A stretch of 64,000 nucleotides of DNA from Nectonema munidae. Its lineage: Eukaryota; Nematomorpha; Nectonematoida; Nectonematidae. Positions 40,301 through 55,300 of the stretch are shown in pieces. Each line of letters opens with the position of its first letter. Position 1 is the first letter of the stretch. Under the pieces are notes generated by a model. That model was not told the DNA's origin and made no database searches. It saw only the letters and a program-made list of their open reading frames with translations. Position numbers and translations under genes: made by a program. The stretch covers positions 558,001 to 622,000 of the forward strand of contig JAUIRK010000993.1 of NCBI GenBank assembly GCA_030549495.1. The letters are read 5' to 3'.

Positions 40301-43300
40301 TGAATTCAAATCTTAAACCGAATAAGACACACACCCCTAGGATTTATTTGCCCCCCCCCCTCCGATTAGAACTCCCTTGAAATATACAAATGTATAGACT
40401 CTCTTATAGTCAAAGCACCATCAAAAACAGTTTTGCCCCCCCCCCCCCTATTTGAAGTCTGGCGACGGGGCTAGTTATGTCTATGTGCAATGTCCATATA
40501 ATAATAAATGATTAAACGGTGGATATATATTTTGTAAAGGACTAAAATATTAAACATGTTGAGGCGGTTGTTAATATCATTTAAGTCATGTTTAATGTAG
40601 ATTAATTCAGCTAGAATTTATTGCTATAAATTTTAAATAAGTATGTTTTTATAAAGTTTTCCAATACAGAACAAATCCATGAAGTCCGACAGTATTTTTA
40701 AAACAATGCAGATGCTTTCTGGATTCTAACCAGTTGACAACCAGAGGAGACAATTGTTGACTTTAAAAAAATAAAATCGTCTGCGTTTACAAATTTTCTG
40801 GCTTACATTAGAAATCGTCTGATTATTCTGATCGTTAACGGGTTAACTTAGTTTTATATTAGTCAACGCTTTGAGGACCGGTATACAAGAAATGAAAATC
40901 CTCTGCTTTAAATATATAAAATTCAAATGAAAAAGAAAGCAGGCGATTTGTATTTAAAATTTTGGTCAAAAAAGGGTCACGATAGTCTGCATTTTCTTAT
41001 AACAAATGCATTTTAATTGGGCTCTCGTTAAAATTACATTCAAGTTTAGCCTAAAAAGGTTGGACATCACTGATATGGAAGTTGCACTTTTTATTAAAAA
41101 ACTACTGATTCAAAAATCACTGAAAATTATACAAAATTAAGTTTAATGTTTAAAAAAAGTACCAATGAAGCAGGACAAAGCGTCTGAACATTTAACATTT
41201 TCTGATTAATTTCTTCTCTTGAAGACAAGAGTGATACCTGAAAAAAGGAATTGTTTTTAATTAGGTACAATCAAATTTATAAATATCAGTATTACCAAGT
41301 TGAATCACACATTATCCGAATTACAAAAAATAGTTGTTAACAATTCCTTAACAAAAGTATGTACATGTTATTTTTAACCTGTACAAAAAAATTGTTTATA
41401 TGTTTCGTGCAGTCGTTCCCTAAATATTTCAATAAAATATAATTTTAATCTAACTTGCAAATAAAACATAAAAAAATTCTTGTCACATAAAAATAAATTT
41501 CCTTGAAACAGTTCTTTAAATTTCAAACAAATGATCCTTTAGCACTTTACTTACACTAACTTACAAGTAAATGAATGAAAGAAAGTAGTAGTCAAATTTA
41601 AAAAATAACAATTTTCATATCATTTTTCTAACAATGATTGTGAAAATATGCCTATATTATGTTAAATTACAAGTCACTTAGTTAAATAGGGCCCTATTTT
41701 TCAAAAAACTAGCGGGCTCATGAGTGAAAGCCTTAAAGGTAACACTCCTTGTAACTAGTGTCTTACATCAGGGATGGGTACATAAAAGAATAAAAAGAGC
41801 CAAAATAAACTGTGAGTTGGCCACATTGACTTTACTGCAAGTTAGATTGAATGCTTATTATAGCCTATTTTTATTTTCTATGTGTTACGTATATTCCAAA
41901 AAGATTTTCTTGAGAAACAAAGGAGATTTCATAGACAGGCAAATCGAAATTTAGTAATTACACTCAAGAAAATTACATATTACTAACTTGTGTAGGAGAG
42001 AAGAGGGCAAAAGAAAGAATAGATCAAAGAACGTGGATGTTTTAAGTGTGATTAGATTAAATTTTATTAGAGCACTCCTTAGTCCTTGTTCCTTTCTCTT
42101 ACACAAAATTTTTTCCTTAATTTTAATACGGAAGTGAAAAATATTAGATTTGACGTATTTGTATAATAAACGAATTTTTCTTTGTTTTATTCTACAAATT
42201 TAAAATAGCAACTTTAACATCTATCCAATTTTTATTTAATGGATTATAAAAAAATTCACCTTCCCTTTCAATTATTCATCAAGAAATATAATCAGTAAAC
42301 GTTTTCACGCAAATAAGTAACATTACCAAATATGTAGAATATACTTCTTAATTAAAGGTAGGGTACAACGGATAGTTTTGATGAAAAAGACATAATTTGA
42401 GACTTCTCATTGGACTAAGAAAAGACAAATTAGAATGCGATGAATCCAACCAATGTCTATCGAAAATCAAAGCCCGACTGAAGATGACGATAAGTCTCTA
42501 CAGACAGCTTCGATGAAGAAATACTATTAAAAAGCCTAATAGTTTATTTTTACAAAGAAAAGTTTTTTAGGAATTAAATATATTTTTGATCTTATTTCAG
42601 ACGAACTAATTTTTACATCGAATCTTATGATATTTTATTTATAAATATCTTCCAAAACCTCAAGAGGTTGTTGGACAAGGGGAAATTCATTATAATTTTT
42701 GGTCACTTCCAAGACCTTAAATCTATGAAGCCTATAACAAATATATCAATTATCTATAATAATCAATATAAAAAGGATAAAGACTATGATAAATTATTAT
42801 ATATTACTACCATATACCTAAATTTTTCTTTGTATTAAATTTGAAACTTTTTTAAGTTTGCTCCATGTTTGATTACAATCTGCAAATCGTGAACTATATT
42901 TATATCGACCTCGTTCTATCTTAAAATTTAAAAGTATTTTTCGTAAAAATTTCAAAACTTCAGCGCAAAGACATGAACGTTTTGTCACGTTTTAAATAAA
43001 TCTCAAGTAATTGAGTGTTTAAAATCATCCAAAATAACATCGGATTATTAAAATTTTTTATTTTTCCCCTATATACATTGAATGAAACATTGTTAATTGC
43101 AATTTACTAATATACTTTTGACAATTTCATGGAAATGAATTTCATAGAAGACGCTAAACCATAATGTAGCCAGCAGCTTAAAAGTGTTCCTCATCCCTCA
43201 TTGGATATAATAAAAATAGAGAGACAACGGGATGGAATAGTTAAGACAACCGTCATATTTTTATTGATTCACATAAACATTTCAATATATAGCTATATTT

Positions 43301-46300
43301 TCTGGTGTATTTGATTTGATACGTTTTTATAATAAGATTTACTATATGTTTGACTGGATATAAAAAAAATGGACCGATAATTGAGCAAACTAAAAAAATG
43401 GATTTCTAATGATCTCTAGTTATATTCGATTGTAACGAAGTATTAGAGTGTTCAACATAAGATAACAGAGTTTGACTGAAAATATAATTACACCAATTTC
43501 TAAAATAATCACAGTATTTTCTAAATATCTAAATTTTAGACTAGTCAACATTATCACTTTGACAAAAAATAAATTAAAATTAAATTACTCTAAGTGTTAT
43601 AAAAGTTTATATACGTTTTTTAGTGAAGGGTATAACCCTGGGCATATTTATATTTTTAGGGTGATGAAAAAGAAATCTACATTTGAAAAAATGGAATCAG
43701 AATACATTTTCAAACCTAATTCTACTAAGAATAAGACATTTTTAGGCTAATGGTTAGTGTAAGATAATGTCATTAGTATAATATATTTTAAAATATTGAA
43801 ACTTTTAATTTTGTTGGCTCTGGAAATTTGGTAAAAATAAGGAACAGCTTTCGAATGTGCTAAATTTTTAATTTATTGCAGCTAACATATGTCGGAGTAA
43901 ACAAAATAACACGTTTCAATCTTTGAAAATATATTTTAAAAATGACATTATCTAACCCTAACCCTAAGCCAAGTAATGAGAAAAGGCCTGTTTTTAACAT
44001 TCAATCAAAATATAGCACTCTCTTTCATATATACATAAAATGTCAATGGGATTCGTGAAATTAAATGAGCCTTTTGGCAAAGAGATCTTCCTATCTCAGT
44101 TTCACCGCTGAGGAGTAAAGTGATATTAAATCTACTTTGCCAAGCTCAATCTATTGGTAAATAATTATCATAAACCAACCGACTCATATTATTTCCAAAA
44201 TTTTGGATGCATTATGTTTGTGTGTGCTAAGGTAATTTGGATATCAAAAATCAATAGATGAATGAAATTAATGTATATCCTAGGTTAAATCAATAAATGT
44301 GCATTAAAAAGAGTGAATCGAATAACAAGGACATCACATTTAAGATGAATTTTTTAATTAAAAATGTTTGCATAAGCTTTCGCTTTTAAATATCAGGAGA
44401 AGCCTATAAGGAATTTTTGCTCTCAAATAAGCAAATCATTCATTTTATGCCTTCATAAACATAGTCAAAGATTGAGAATAATTGTTACGATTACAAACAT
44501 AAAAAAATCAAAATAAACAATCGATCTCAAATCTGCCTACTTTAATTCTATCCATTTATTCAAATCACAAATATTTACTCATAAACTGCTCTCCGCCTCT
44601 ATTAGAGATTTGTTATTATTGTTTTTAATATAAGAAAGTTAACCAATCCTACATTTACATCAAACATTAGAAATTTTTTCTAAAAAATTAATGCATGTTT
44701 ATGGAAGTTATCTTTATAGATTTATTTTTACTATATATTCGATGATTTTTCATTTTCAAGACATATATTTTGGTGCATAAAATTTCGCTGACAAGTAAAA
44801 AGATATTTCTTTGAATAACCAAAGGAGATTTCATTCGCAGGCAAAATGAGATCTCATTATCCTCAAAAAAATTACAGATTACTAACTTAAATCACTATTA
44901 TAAACGAATAAGTTAGTAATTATTACTAATTAAAAAATTAAACTAATTAACTAACAAAGTTGTAGAGCTATAAGAAATGAATATTCACTGTGAACAAAAT
45001 CTCATTTTGGCAGCCAACGAATTCTCCTTTTGCCTGACAAGAAAATTGAAGAAATCTTGTGTTCTCAATATGAATGTATATGACTAACTATTTTGATAAA
45101 GATAAAGGTACAGAGGCGTGATTCTATCACTAAGGCAAAGATTGAACTATGAACAAAGAAGGCTTGAGAGGGAGATTCAAATACAAAATACTGGTGAATG
45201 AAAAAATTCCAATATTCCTTGCCTATTTTTTAGATATTTAAACAAAACAATTTTTAACTGACACAAAAACTCTATTTGATTTTCTAAGAATGTCAAACCA
45301 TAACCAATTTTTTTATTTGACTATTTTTAATTGATCTCAGAAAAAGCAGAGGAAATTAAATTATTTGATATAAAAATACGCTAAAATCAAGAAATTGTCT
45401 GCTTCATTTTAAAGTGAACGTGACTTCAAATGGTTAAGTAGAACATTTTTACAGACGTGAAATTTTGTGCCTACTTCTAAAAATACGTGATTACGCCCAT
45501 TGTTATTTGCAATGTAGTAAATGAGTTATGTTAAATCAAACATAATTCTAAGTATCTATGGCGGCAGTTCAGTCCACGTTATGTTGAGCATACCTTATCT
45601 ATTACACTTATTCAAAAAAACACTGATTTCTGATTTAAAAGCATGAAAATACGTTTACTTTATGTACACTTTTAAGATTTCATAGTTTAGAACAGAGGCA
45701 CTCAAACTTTTTAACCCGTCGTTAATAAAAATATGAAATCATTTTTTGCATTTGTCATGATGAGAAATAATATATGAAATTTATCTTTAAAATTTTTCGG
45801 CTGAGTTGGAACAGCTAGAGAGCAACTTCGCAGGTTGTGGATAGTGGAACGGCCATCAGATATGATGGTTAGCTGTGAAATGCTCTATGTTCAGGACGAT
45901 GTTGTGACAAGGCGAGTAAGGCCGCCTTCAAATAAGCCTAGTTACTGCTGCCTTGCAGTCAGTCAAATTAGACAAAGGCTAGGTGCGTAACTTACAATTA
46001 CGGCGTGGAAGAGAACTGGAGACCTCACTACGTAATATCTCCAACTAACCATGGTAAACTAGAAAAAAAATCTAGCACTCCATGGTTGCCCCCGTCCAAA
46101 TGGATACGGCACTTTGATGACGATGATATTTAAAATAATATTTTATTATATGTTTATATACTAATACATAACCTTCATGACAATCTCTTTGTCCTATCCA
46201 AATGCCCTACAAATGACAACAAATAGAAGTTTTAGGAGTAAGAATTAAGTAAATAAAATTGACGGAAAAAGAACACAATGAAAATAAAATAATGTTTGAC

Positions 46301-49300
46301 CAATCGTGATTTGAATAATTTTAAATTTAGTGATACAGTAGGTAAAATCAAAATACAGTAAATTTTTTCATTTTACACTTTTTCTTCGCATACACATTTT
46401 CCCCAAATGTGAGTGGCCATGATTCGTTGTCTCCATTTCCATCTATCCTGAGCATCTTCATTTTTCAGGCCAATTTCTTGCATACTTTTTACCAATCCAT
46501 CTTTCCATCTTTTCGCTTGTAGTCCTCGGCTTCTCTCCCCGGTAACTGGTTATTCCAACGCATGTCGAGTCACATCTTTTTCGTTTTTCCTTAGCATATG
46601 ACCATACCAACGAAGTTTGCTTCTTTCTATTATTGCTAGTACGCTTTCTGTCAAAATTGTCCTTTTTTTCACCTACTCATTATTTATTCTTTCTTTTACA
46701 GCCAGGCCCAACATCATTCTTAACATTCCCATTTCTGTTGTAATCAATTTTCTTTCATCCTTCTTCTTAAAGCTCCTTCCTTTATCAACAATCAGTGATC
46801 CCAGATAGTTAGTTTTTCACTTGCATACTTGTCAACCTAAAATTATTGAAACATGGAGATTTTTTGTTGAAAAAACAGGGGAATTTTGCCACTGATTTAA
46901 TCTACAGAATTCTCTTTAACAAAAAGCATTTTGTTAAATATAAAATTGACAATTTATTAGAATAATGTAAAATACAGATATACTAGTTAATAACACAATA
47001 AAGTACTTAGCTAAACAAAAACAAAGATATAAACCAAATGAATCCTTATTTTTGATTGCTTTCTTTGACAGATTCAGTAATTCGTCATCTGGTCTCCAAT
47101 TATAACAAATATTTTTGCTTTCGGGATTATGTTCTTTAATAGCTAAAATGCTGGCCAATGTACCATCTAACTTTAAAGATGACCATATATCGGTTTTATT
47201 TTTTCGTACAATGCTGATTAATCGTTCAAGACTTGCATTGCTATGTGAAAGTACAAGAATTAAGGCAGCTACACAAGGAAGGATTTTGAATCTGTCTGTT
47301 GATATTCCAGGAACTTTTAGTTTGGAAATATAATGCGAAAAAACATCTGGTCATAAATATCATCAACAGTGATACCATATATAATATGATATTGATATTA
47401 ATTTTATTTTAATGTAAATTATAAAAATTTTAAAAACCAGAAGATAAAAACTGGAAACCGTGAGAAAGCAACAAATACCGGGAGTCTCCCGCTATTGCCA
47501 GGAGAGTTGACAGATATGACTTGCTTTAATTTTTGTTGTGTGTCTCTAATAGTCACATGTTCCGCTATCTTACGGCACACCATAATTTCTATCTTCTTTG
47601 TATTCATTCTCAGCCCATACTTTTCAAGACATTAATTTTTATTTTGTTTTTATTAACATGCTTTGATACAATTTATACATTAACGACATTGTTCAATTGA
47701 TATCAATTAATAATAGTTATCAATTAATTAAACATAAAATAATATATTTGTTTGAATCATAAAATCGAACATCAGGTTATAAAACACATAAATAGATATA
47801 TTATATAGCTGATACAAACAAAGCCAAAATAAACAGTATATAATGTAAATGAACCGCAGTAGGTATTTTTCGTAATTTCATTTTTGGTTCTTTTTAAGAA
47901 GTTTATTGCCTAAAATGCATTTTTGTAGGGCACCTAGCTAAAGAGACATGGAAGTATCATGATTAGGGATCGATTTGGATAGAAAAAATGCAAAATGATT
48001 CCTTAACCTTTAGGCATCTACTTAATATTAATGTATTTATTTCAGTTATTAAATAACGATCAGCTAGGCGTTGTCATTCATTTAATGATACTGGAGTCCG
48101 TTATGGCAATTTCAAAACAAGTTGAAGAAACTTTTAAGTGAAATGCACATAAAAAGCAATACAAGTGAAACAACTATTAGAAAAACATATGTTGACAAAC
48201 AATAGTGCTTTATAATGGAGAAAAACAGTGAAGTAGACAATAAAAGCTTATTGATTCCTATACAACATATTCTACAGCAAAAGTAGTTACAATTTGATCA
48301 AAACCATAAAGTTTATCCTCTAACATCAGAAGAATTAGGAAAAGTTAAATAGTTTAACAATATCGCAACTTTTATCAACTTCCCTATCTGTGCTTTGGCG
48401 TGGGAAAAATTAATATGAAAATATTTTATTTTTTATGAGAGATGGGGTACTACATGAAGAGATTAAAATGCTTCATTATCTTGTGTTGTTCATAATGCAT
48501 AGTGTTGCTGAACATATAAGATGTATAATCCAAAATAAAGTGTAAAGTTACTATGCAAAAAGTAACAGATTTGAGAGAAAACTCAGGAAAATAGGAAAAA
48601 ATGATAAGGTAACCTGAAAGAACATAGACGTGGCAAAGGGAGCAGTGTCCACGTCCCTTGCCCAATTACGAAAAATTGGACCACACTGAGAAAATTTATT
48701 TTTGTACCTAAAAAAAGGCTTTTCAAAACTGGAGACCTTCATAGCAAATATATGGTGAAAAACATGACACTTTTCTTCTAAATACACGAAAATCTCTAGT
48801 TAGTGATTCTATACAGGGAATACTTTTTCAGTCTCCATTCATTCTGATAAACGAATAAATTTATGAATAATAAATAAACCGCTATGTAGTTGAACTAAAT
48901 TAAATCAACATTTAATTTTAACTTAATTATTAATTACATTAATCGTAATCTATTCAAATTTTGAAGGCAAATAACTTATATAGACCCTTTCGAAAAAAGA
49001 CAAAAAAGGAAAATAAAAAGATCTAAAAAAATTGAAAGGCGATAAATATGAAGGAAGTCATTGAATGAATTTTGTTTCAAATTTCCGACCGCACATAAAA
49101 TGGAAAAACCATGAAGATAAAAAATGTGGAGACCAGAGGAAGCTAATAAATTTTTTAAGCAAATATAACAAGCTATCAAAAATCAAATTTCGCTACTATT
49201 CATTTATTTATAATCTTCTGCAGCTTTTTTTTTAATATTTTTGGATTGAGTACCGTTCATCTTTTTTAACCGTTCCCTCTTTTTAATAAATGTCCTGTTT

Positions 49301-52300
49301 TTATCATAACTCATATTATAATAAAGGAATAAAATTTGAGGTTCTTTTAAAATTTTAACCCATTAAGTCCCAATGTTCCCATTTGGGAACATAAGTAATT
49401 TCATCTTCGTCTGCTTTTTCCAATGACTTTGAATATAAATCGTCTGCGTTTTTTTAAATATCGTCTGATTTCTATGGTACTTAATGGGTTAAAATGAATT
49501 AGGAATGTAAAAGTTTTATTCTAAAACTTTGAAAGACCATCCGAAAAATTCATCAAATGTATATTATAATAAATTTATAATATTGTGCTTGCTTCAACAT
49601 AAAAAACATCATTAAGCATATTTAACATAAAAAATCTAAAATGAAGTTTTTTGGCATATTTTTTATACCTATAATTAATATTATTATAATATTATACATA
49701 GTGTATTAGATTTTGAAAATTTTCATTTTTTCTGGCATGTGTTAAAATATCTCGTTTTTGTCAAAAAAAATGTGAACCTAGTAATAGACCATAGTAGAAA
49801 TGTTTTACTCAAAAAATTCAGACTTCCTATAAGATACATAAGACTGTTTCCGACACAAATATTAGTAATATTTATACATGGGTGAAAAAACATGACACTT
49901 TTCTTCTAAATACAGGAAAATCTCTAGTTAGTGATTCTATACAGGGAATACTTTTTCAGTCTCCATTCATTCTGATAAACGAACGTACCTCTTTATAATG
50001 AAGAACTCAATATATTGTAAAGTCGCATGTTCAATATAACTCAATGTAAAAATGAGATCGATCAACTATACACTAGTGACTAAAATCTTCAGTAAATGAA
50101 ACTTTCTTATAGAAAATACTTTAAATGCTTTTCTGTATATATTAAGCATAGCATGCATACAACATATAGAAATATTTATCCTTCGTTGAATACATAACAA
50201 CGATACTACTACAAACTAAATCTAAGAGAATATGTATTTTACACTCCATAATATCAAGTTTATTTGAGAGATAAAAAAAGAGAATCAATGAACTAATACT
50301 GGTAAGATGGATGGCACAGATAATTTTTAATAATTTGAAGTATCATGGATTGACACTTATCATTAATAATAATTTTAATAACACTTCCATCGATTAGAAG
50401 AAGATTGTGAGCGAAAAAAGCTTCTTATCTCCTCAAAGTGATGGATTTTTTGAATAAAATTTATAGTTTTTGTCTGCAGAAATAACTTGAATTAATGAAA
50501 AAAAGTTAGAACTCTGCAACACATTTTAATTAATTTTTTCTTAATTATACGAAAAAGCTAAAAAAAAATGTCTGCATCACACACTTTCACTGTTTGGAGG
50601 GTGTGTAGTAGTGAAATAGATGAGCAGTTACTATATTTGTTTTTACATCATTTTTCATTGAGTAGATGACAGATTCATTTTTAAGAGTAATTTTAGAACT
50701 TAAATTTTCGTCAACAATTATTATTTATCTCATCACATATTTTCATTAGACAGTAGTAAACAATCACATTTTTGGACAATAGAGTTAAATGAAAATGTAT
50801 GTTGCATCATATTCTACAAGTCTATATTTTTAAATGCATAAACAACGCCCATAAGCAATGCATACGATATGACTTGATTGATACTGGAAGAGTGTACTGT
50901 TTTAAATCATACTATGTATATGGCTATACTCACTAAAATCATTGGTAGCTTTTCTGAAACAGAAAATTTATTATAGAAAGGTTATATATATATATATGTG
51001 TGTGTAAACGATTCTAGGACGTTTCAACTAATGGTCATTTCAAATATAGGAAATATGGACATATAAGCGATTTTGGAATTTTGGACAAAATTTAAACGTA
51101 ACCAAAGAATAGGTGCTTATCTTTTATTCAAAAAGTTTTTGCAGCCGTTTGAATCATTTTCAAAAAAATATTTTGGAAAATTTCAGTTTTTTAAATGAGA
51201 TTAGCTTTGATTAAATTAATTACAAGCCTATATTCAAAAGGGATTATTATGAAAACAATGAAAAGACAAAAAAGTAACGAAAATTGAATGGAGTGAAAAA
51301 TCAAAGGAGTGACATGACAAATCAACTTACTAACTAACTTAAAAACTAACTAACTAGCAGGAAATCTAACTAACTAGATCACAACTAAATAGCTGAATAA
51401 CTAATGAACAAACTAGTAAACGTTTGATTTGTCACTCCTTTGATTAGTATTTAATATTGTCACTCCTTTGATTAGTATTTAATATTGACACCCCTTTGAG
51501 TTATCACTCCTTTGAACGCATCTCTTCAATAGTATCATTTTTAAAAATTCTTGTTATTGACATCTAAATGGCCTAACTAAGATCACTAACTTAACTAATT
51601 GTATATTATTAATAGAATTGCATTGCTTGGAATGTTCGTTAGTTGAAATATCTTGATTGAAACACCCTGTCACCATAGGTAAATATTATTTACATACACA
51701 TGATTTTAACAGATAAAGAGTTGATACGACAACAATTCGCGGGCAACTATTTATAGAACAATTTACCGATATACACCAGCGATTACCAAAAGGAGGCAAA
51801 TTTCCCCCTAGTGGTAAATTTGAAGCTTTAAAGGGGAAAATAATTACAATGTTATAATTTTGAAATAAGCTGTTATTTAAAAAAAATTATTTTTACAAAA
51901 GATTAAATTGGGGTGCTACTTTTCACCCAAATAGACATATATATATATAAACACTTAGAATAACTTTACTTGCAATGAGCCTAAAGCACGAAACCGTCTT
52001 TAGATAGAATGTGACATTCGTTGTGAACTTGGAAACTTCTCCTGATATTACTACACTAGTGAAGAAAAAGCAACATTATTTTTCTGAATGATTTCATATT
52101 TTCTATCTGACTGTACAACTAATTGAAACAAATTTATGAAATTTTTTTTTGAATATTTTTTATCCACAAGGGGAAAATTTAAATGATTAAGTCATGTGAA
52201 AGAGAAATAATAGGAATACGTTTGGGAACCCCTGATATACACAATTTATCGAATACACATTAAGATGGTTTTGTAATTTTTATCATTATAAAAGAAAAGT

Positions 52301-55300
52301 TTAAAAAAAGTGTAAAAAATTTTATTTATCAAAATTAAAAACTAAGGTTATGGACTACTGCTTTCAAACAATCAATAACACTCGTATAGGAATGATAATT
52401 ATCAACAATTTTTTAGCCGTTAAGAAGAAAGATTTCTTTCCCTTTGGTTGACATGAATTACTCGTCAAATATTGATAGATTTTCACTTCATTAAAGTTTT
52501 GCTCTTTCTTCAGGATGTCCAAAAAATTTCCATATATTAGGATGGAGTCCAGCTATCTGAGTTTCAAATGCGTTATGCCATCCTTCAAGCAAATTATTTG
52601 TTTTTGGTACAGAGTTCAGAATGTTTTAATTAAAATTCTAAAGTATGGGTTCATATTTGGGCGGGGTAAACTATTAAAGACTTTGCTTATAGTGAAGCAC
52701 GAAATATGTTAATGCAATTGCATAAGAAAAGAAGAAAAGAAGAAGATTTATTAATTGATAAAATAAAATTGGAATACACCACTAAACATATAAAAAAAAG
52801 AATTTAATAAGGAATTTGAAAAGAAAGACATTGCATATTTATAGTTGGGAAAAAAATTCAAAAGGCATAATCTTAAATTTGTCTTTTATTTTGTAGGAAT
52901 ATTCTTAAAAAAATGTTTTTAAAATTTCTTTAATCATAAAAAAATAACTGAGCACAGGCACCGAACAAAATAATTGCAGTATGTAGAAGATGGGAGTCAT
53001 TAAAACTTTGTTAGGGGGAGCCAAATTGGCTTGTGAAGGCCATGTTGACAATAAAATACTTAAAGTTGATGAAAAAGTAAAGAAAATATTTATGATCGTA
53101 GTTCAAAATTATAATGGAAAAGGGTGTGAGGAAAAAATCAGAATCATTGAAAAGAAATTAAGGATATTTTGAAATTAGTTTGACAAACAAATTTTGTACA
53201 CTTTTTATTAGCAAAATCATCTACTTCTTAAATATTTCAACAATGACAGACTTGAAGAGAAGAAGACGAGAGTGCTTAAAAATGATTGAAAATAAAATCT
53301 GAGGGTTTTTCAAAAATTACCTAAAATATTATTTAAAGATCCTGTTCAACGCATCCATATCGCGTTTCATATCGAAATACTAACTTTTTATATTCTTGTG
53401 TCGTTTGGAAAAAAAAAATTTTTTTAAAGCCGGATTTGGCTCTTAAGCCATCATCATTTTAGCTTTGTGCAACAGAGCCAACTTTGACAATTTTCTCCAA
53501 ATGTGATTTGATATGCTATCTAATTGCGGAAAAATACATAAATGAAAAATGATTATCAAAACTATCAGGTGGCGGATAGTTATCTCAGGCTCTATAAGAC
53601 GGCATTTCAAATCTCATTGAAAAAACCTCAAATTTGTGAAAGTGGGATTTGGACACACAAAGAGACTCGTTATTCAAAAGGCTTCATGACAGAAAACAGT
53701 CTTTAACGGGTCCTTTATAACACGAATCCAAGCCACGGACTGGCGTTTAAAATGGTCTGCACTATAACGAATCTACTGGAACAGGTGTTATACGCGATAT
53801 AAAAAAACGGAGGATCGAACGTTATAATGGATCTAATGTGTAGTACATTCTCTATACACAAAATTATAATAAGTAATATCAAAAAAAATGTATGCCTCTT
53901 GATTAAGAACTAAAAATGGAACTTTTAAAGATTTATGATGGGTCTGTTCTTGCAGTATTTAGTTTCCAAGAAGTATGCCTACGACATAAAATTTTTGGAA
54001 AGAACTGAATTAAAGTATCAACGCTAGCAAATTAGATAACATTACCCACGCTACAATATTTCACATACCTATATTTTCTGTTTTTAGAGTTGGAGCTTAA
54101 TTCTGAACTCCGACGCCAGACTTATATACGTTATACAGGTATTATACTCATTTTCTGCACTTAATTCGTTACATTGAAATATCGCAGAAAGTTAATTTAC
54201 AAGGTGCGATCAATTATTATTTCTATATAGACAATCTAGTAATTCGTTCATATCAAATTTGTTTCAACAAATACAACTATAATATATTGATCTAATGAAT
54301 TTAATAAAGGCGAATAAATGTACAAATAAAAGAAAACTTTCTGTTTATAAAAAACTTTAATATTTAATGAGAAAATCAGCCAAATTTTTTTGAAAGAAAG
54401 AAAAAATGTGCTGAGGTGTTTTGATTAAAAAACACAATTGCGCCGTTTGTTATTATCATATAAAGAAGAGTTTGATACTGAAATCAAATGATTCGAACCA
54501 AATGCCTAGTAGTATCAATCAGGGCCGTATGAAGGGGGAGGGCAGTGGGGGACAATTGCCCCAGGGCGCCACATCTAGGGAGTGCCATTTAATTTTCATA
54601 CCTAAGGAGCACTATGGGGCAAGCCCGCCTCCAATGTCTGGCTCTTATGAGCATTGAGAAAGAAGTTCTCACTTGTGTTGATTTTGACGAAGTCATCGAT
54701 AATTTTGCTGCTGCTAAAACGCGAAAAATGAACATCTAATGGAGACTGTCTTCGACTCAGTCAGTATATATCTGAATTATGTGGCTTAATAAAAATGCGA
54801 GCATTTTTTTTCTAAATAACTTTTTAAGCCAGAATGGGGTGGAGATGAGTGAGAAAGGAAGAAGCAAGGGGTGAGGGGATCCATTCAGGACCTTTGCCCT
54901 GGGCGCTACGATCCCTTGATAATGGCCCTGGTAACAATGTCATAGCTTTAACTGGTTCTATATAAGAATTGATCTAAAATCAATTATCCTAAAATTAATC
55001 CATCTAACTAAGAATTAATTAATTAAATTAACTAACGAACTAAAATAAATGAACTTAACAAGTAACTAACTAAATAACTAACTAAAGTTAGAAAAAAAAT
55101 TATTTTTAACTTATCACAAACACAAATTACCAGTTTGGAAATAAATGCCAAAATATATGAAATTAAAATACGTTTGTTTATTTCGTATGTAAGCCAATAA
55201 TAATAGTAGTAGGTCATATAAAGGAATTTTTAGGGTGTATTTTCATCTTAAGCAAGTATGCATGTCATTATACCTATAAATTACAAAAGAACTTTAGAAA

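Larger units (their letters stand above)
39681..41162. other. RECK intron with repeats
   Basis: 1.5-kb intron: the G-run repeat copy at 40331-40470 and two worn piggyBac-type MITEs at about 40728-40842 and 40862-40980. The rest is AT-rich. Confidence 0.7.

Noticed and set aside
46180-46215. Short minus-strand stretch GIWIGQRDCHE between AG and GT, considered as a RECK exon
   Set aside because: The phase does not fit the neighbouring exons, and the CC-repeat segment it would supply was found at 57379-57443.
48754-49983. Direct repeats considered as the ends of a small LTR-type element
   Set aside because: No TG..CA ends, primer-binding site, polypurine tract or related coding sequence between them, and no target duplication seen.
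52990-53172. 60-codon plus-strand frame rich in Lys
   Set aside because: No recognisable domain, AT-rich codon use like the surrounding non-coding DNA.
54421-54657. Plus-strand open frame of 78 codons
   Set aside because: Runs across the left end of a hAT MITE; the sequence is MITE DNA read as protein.
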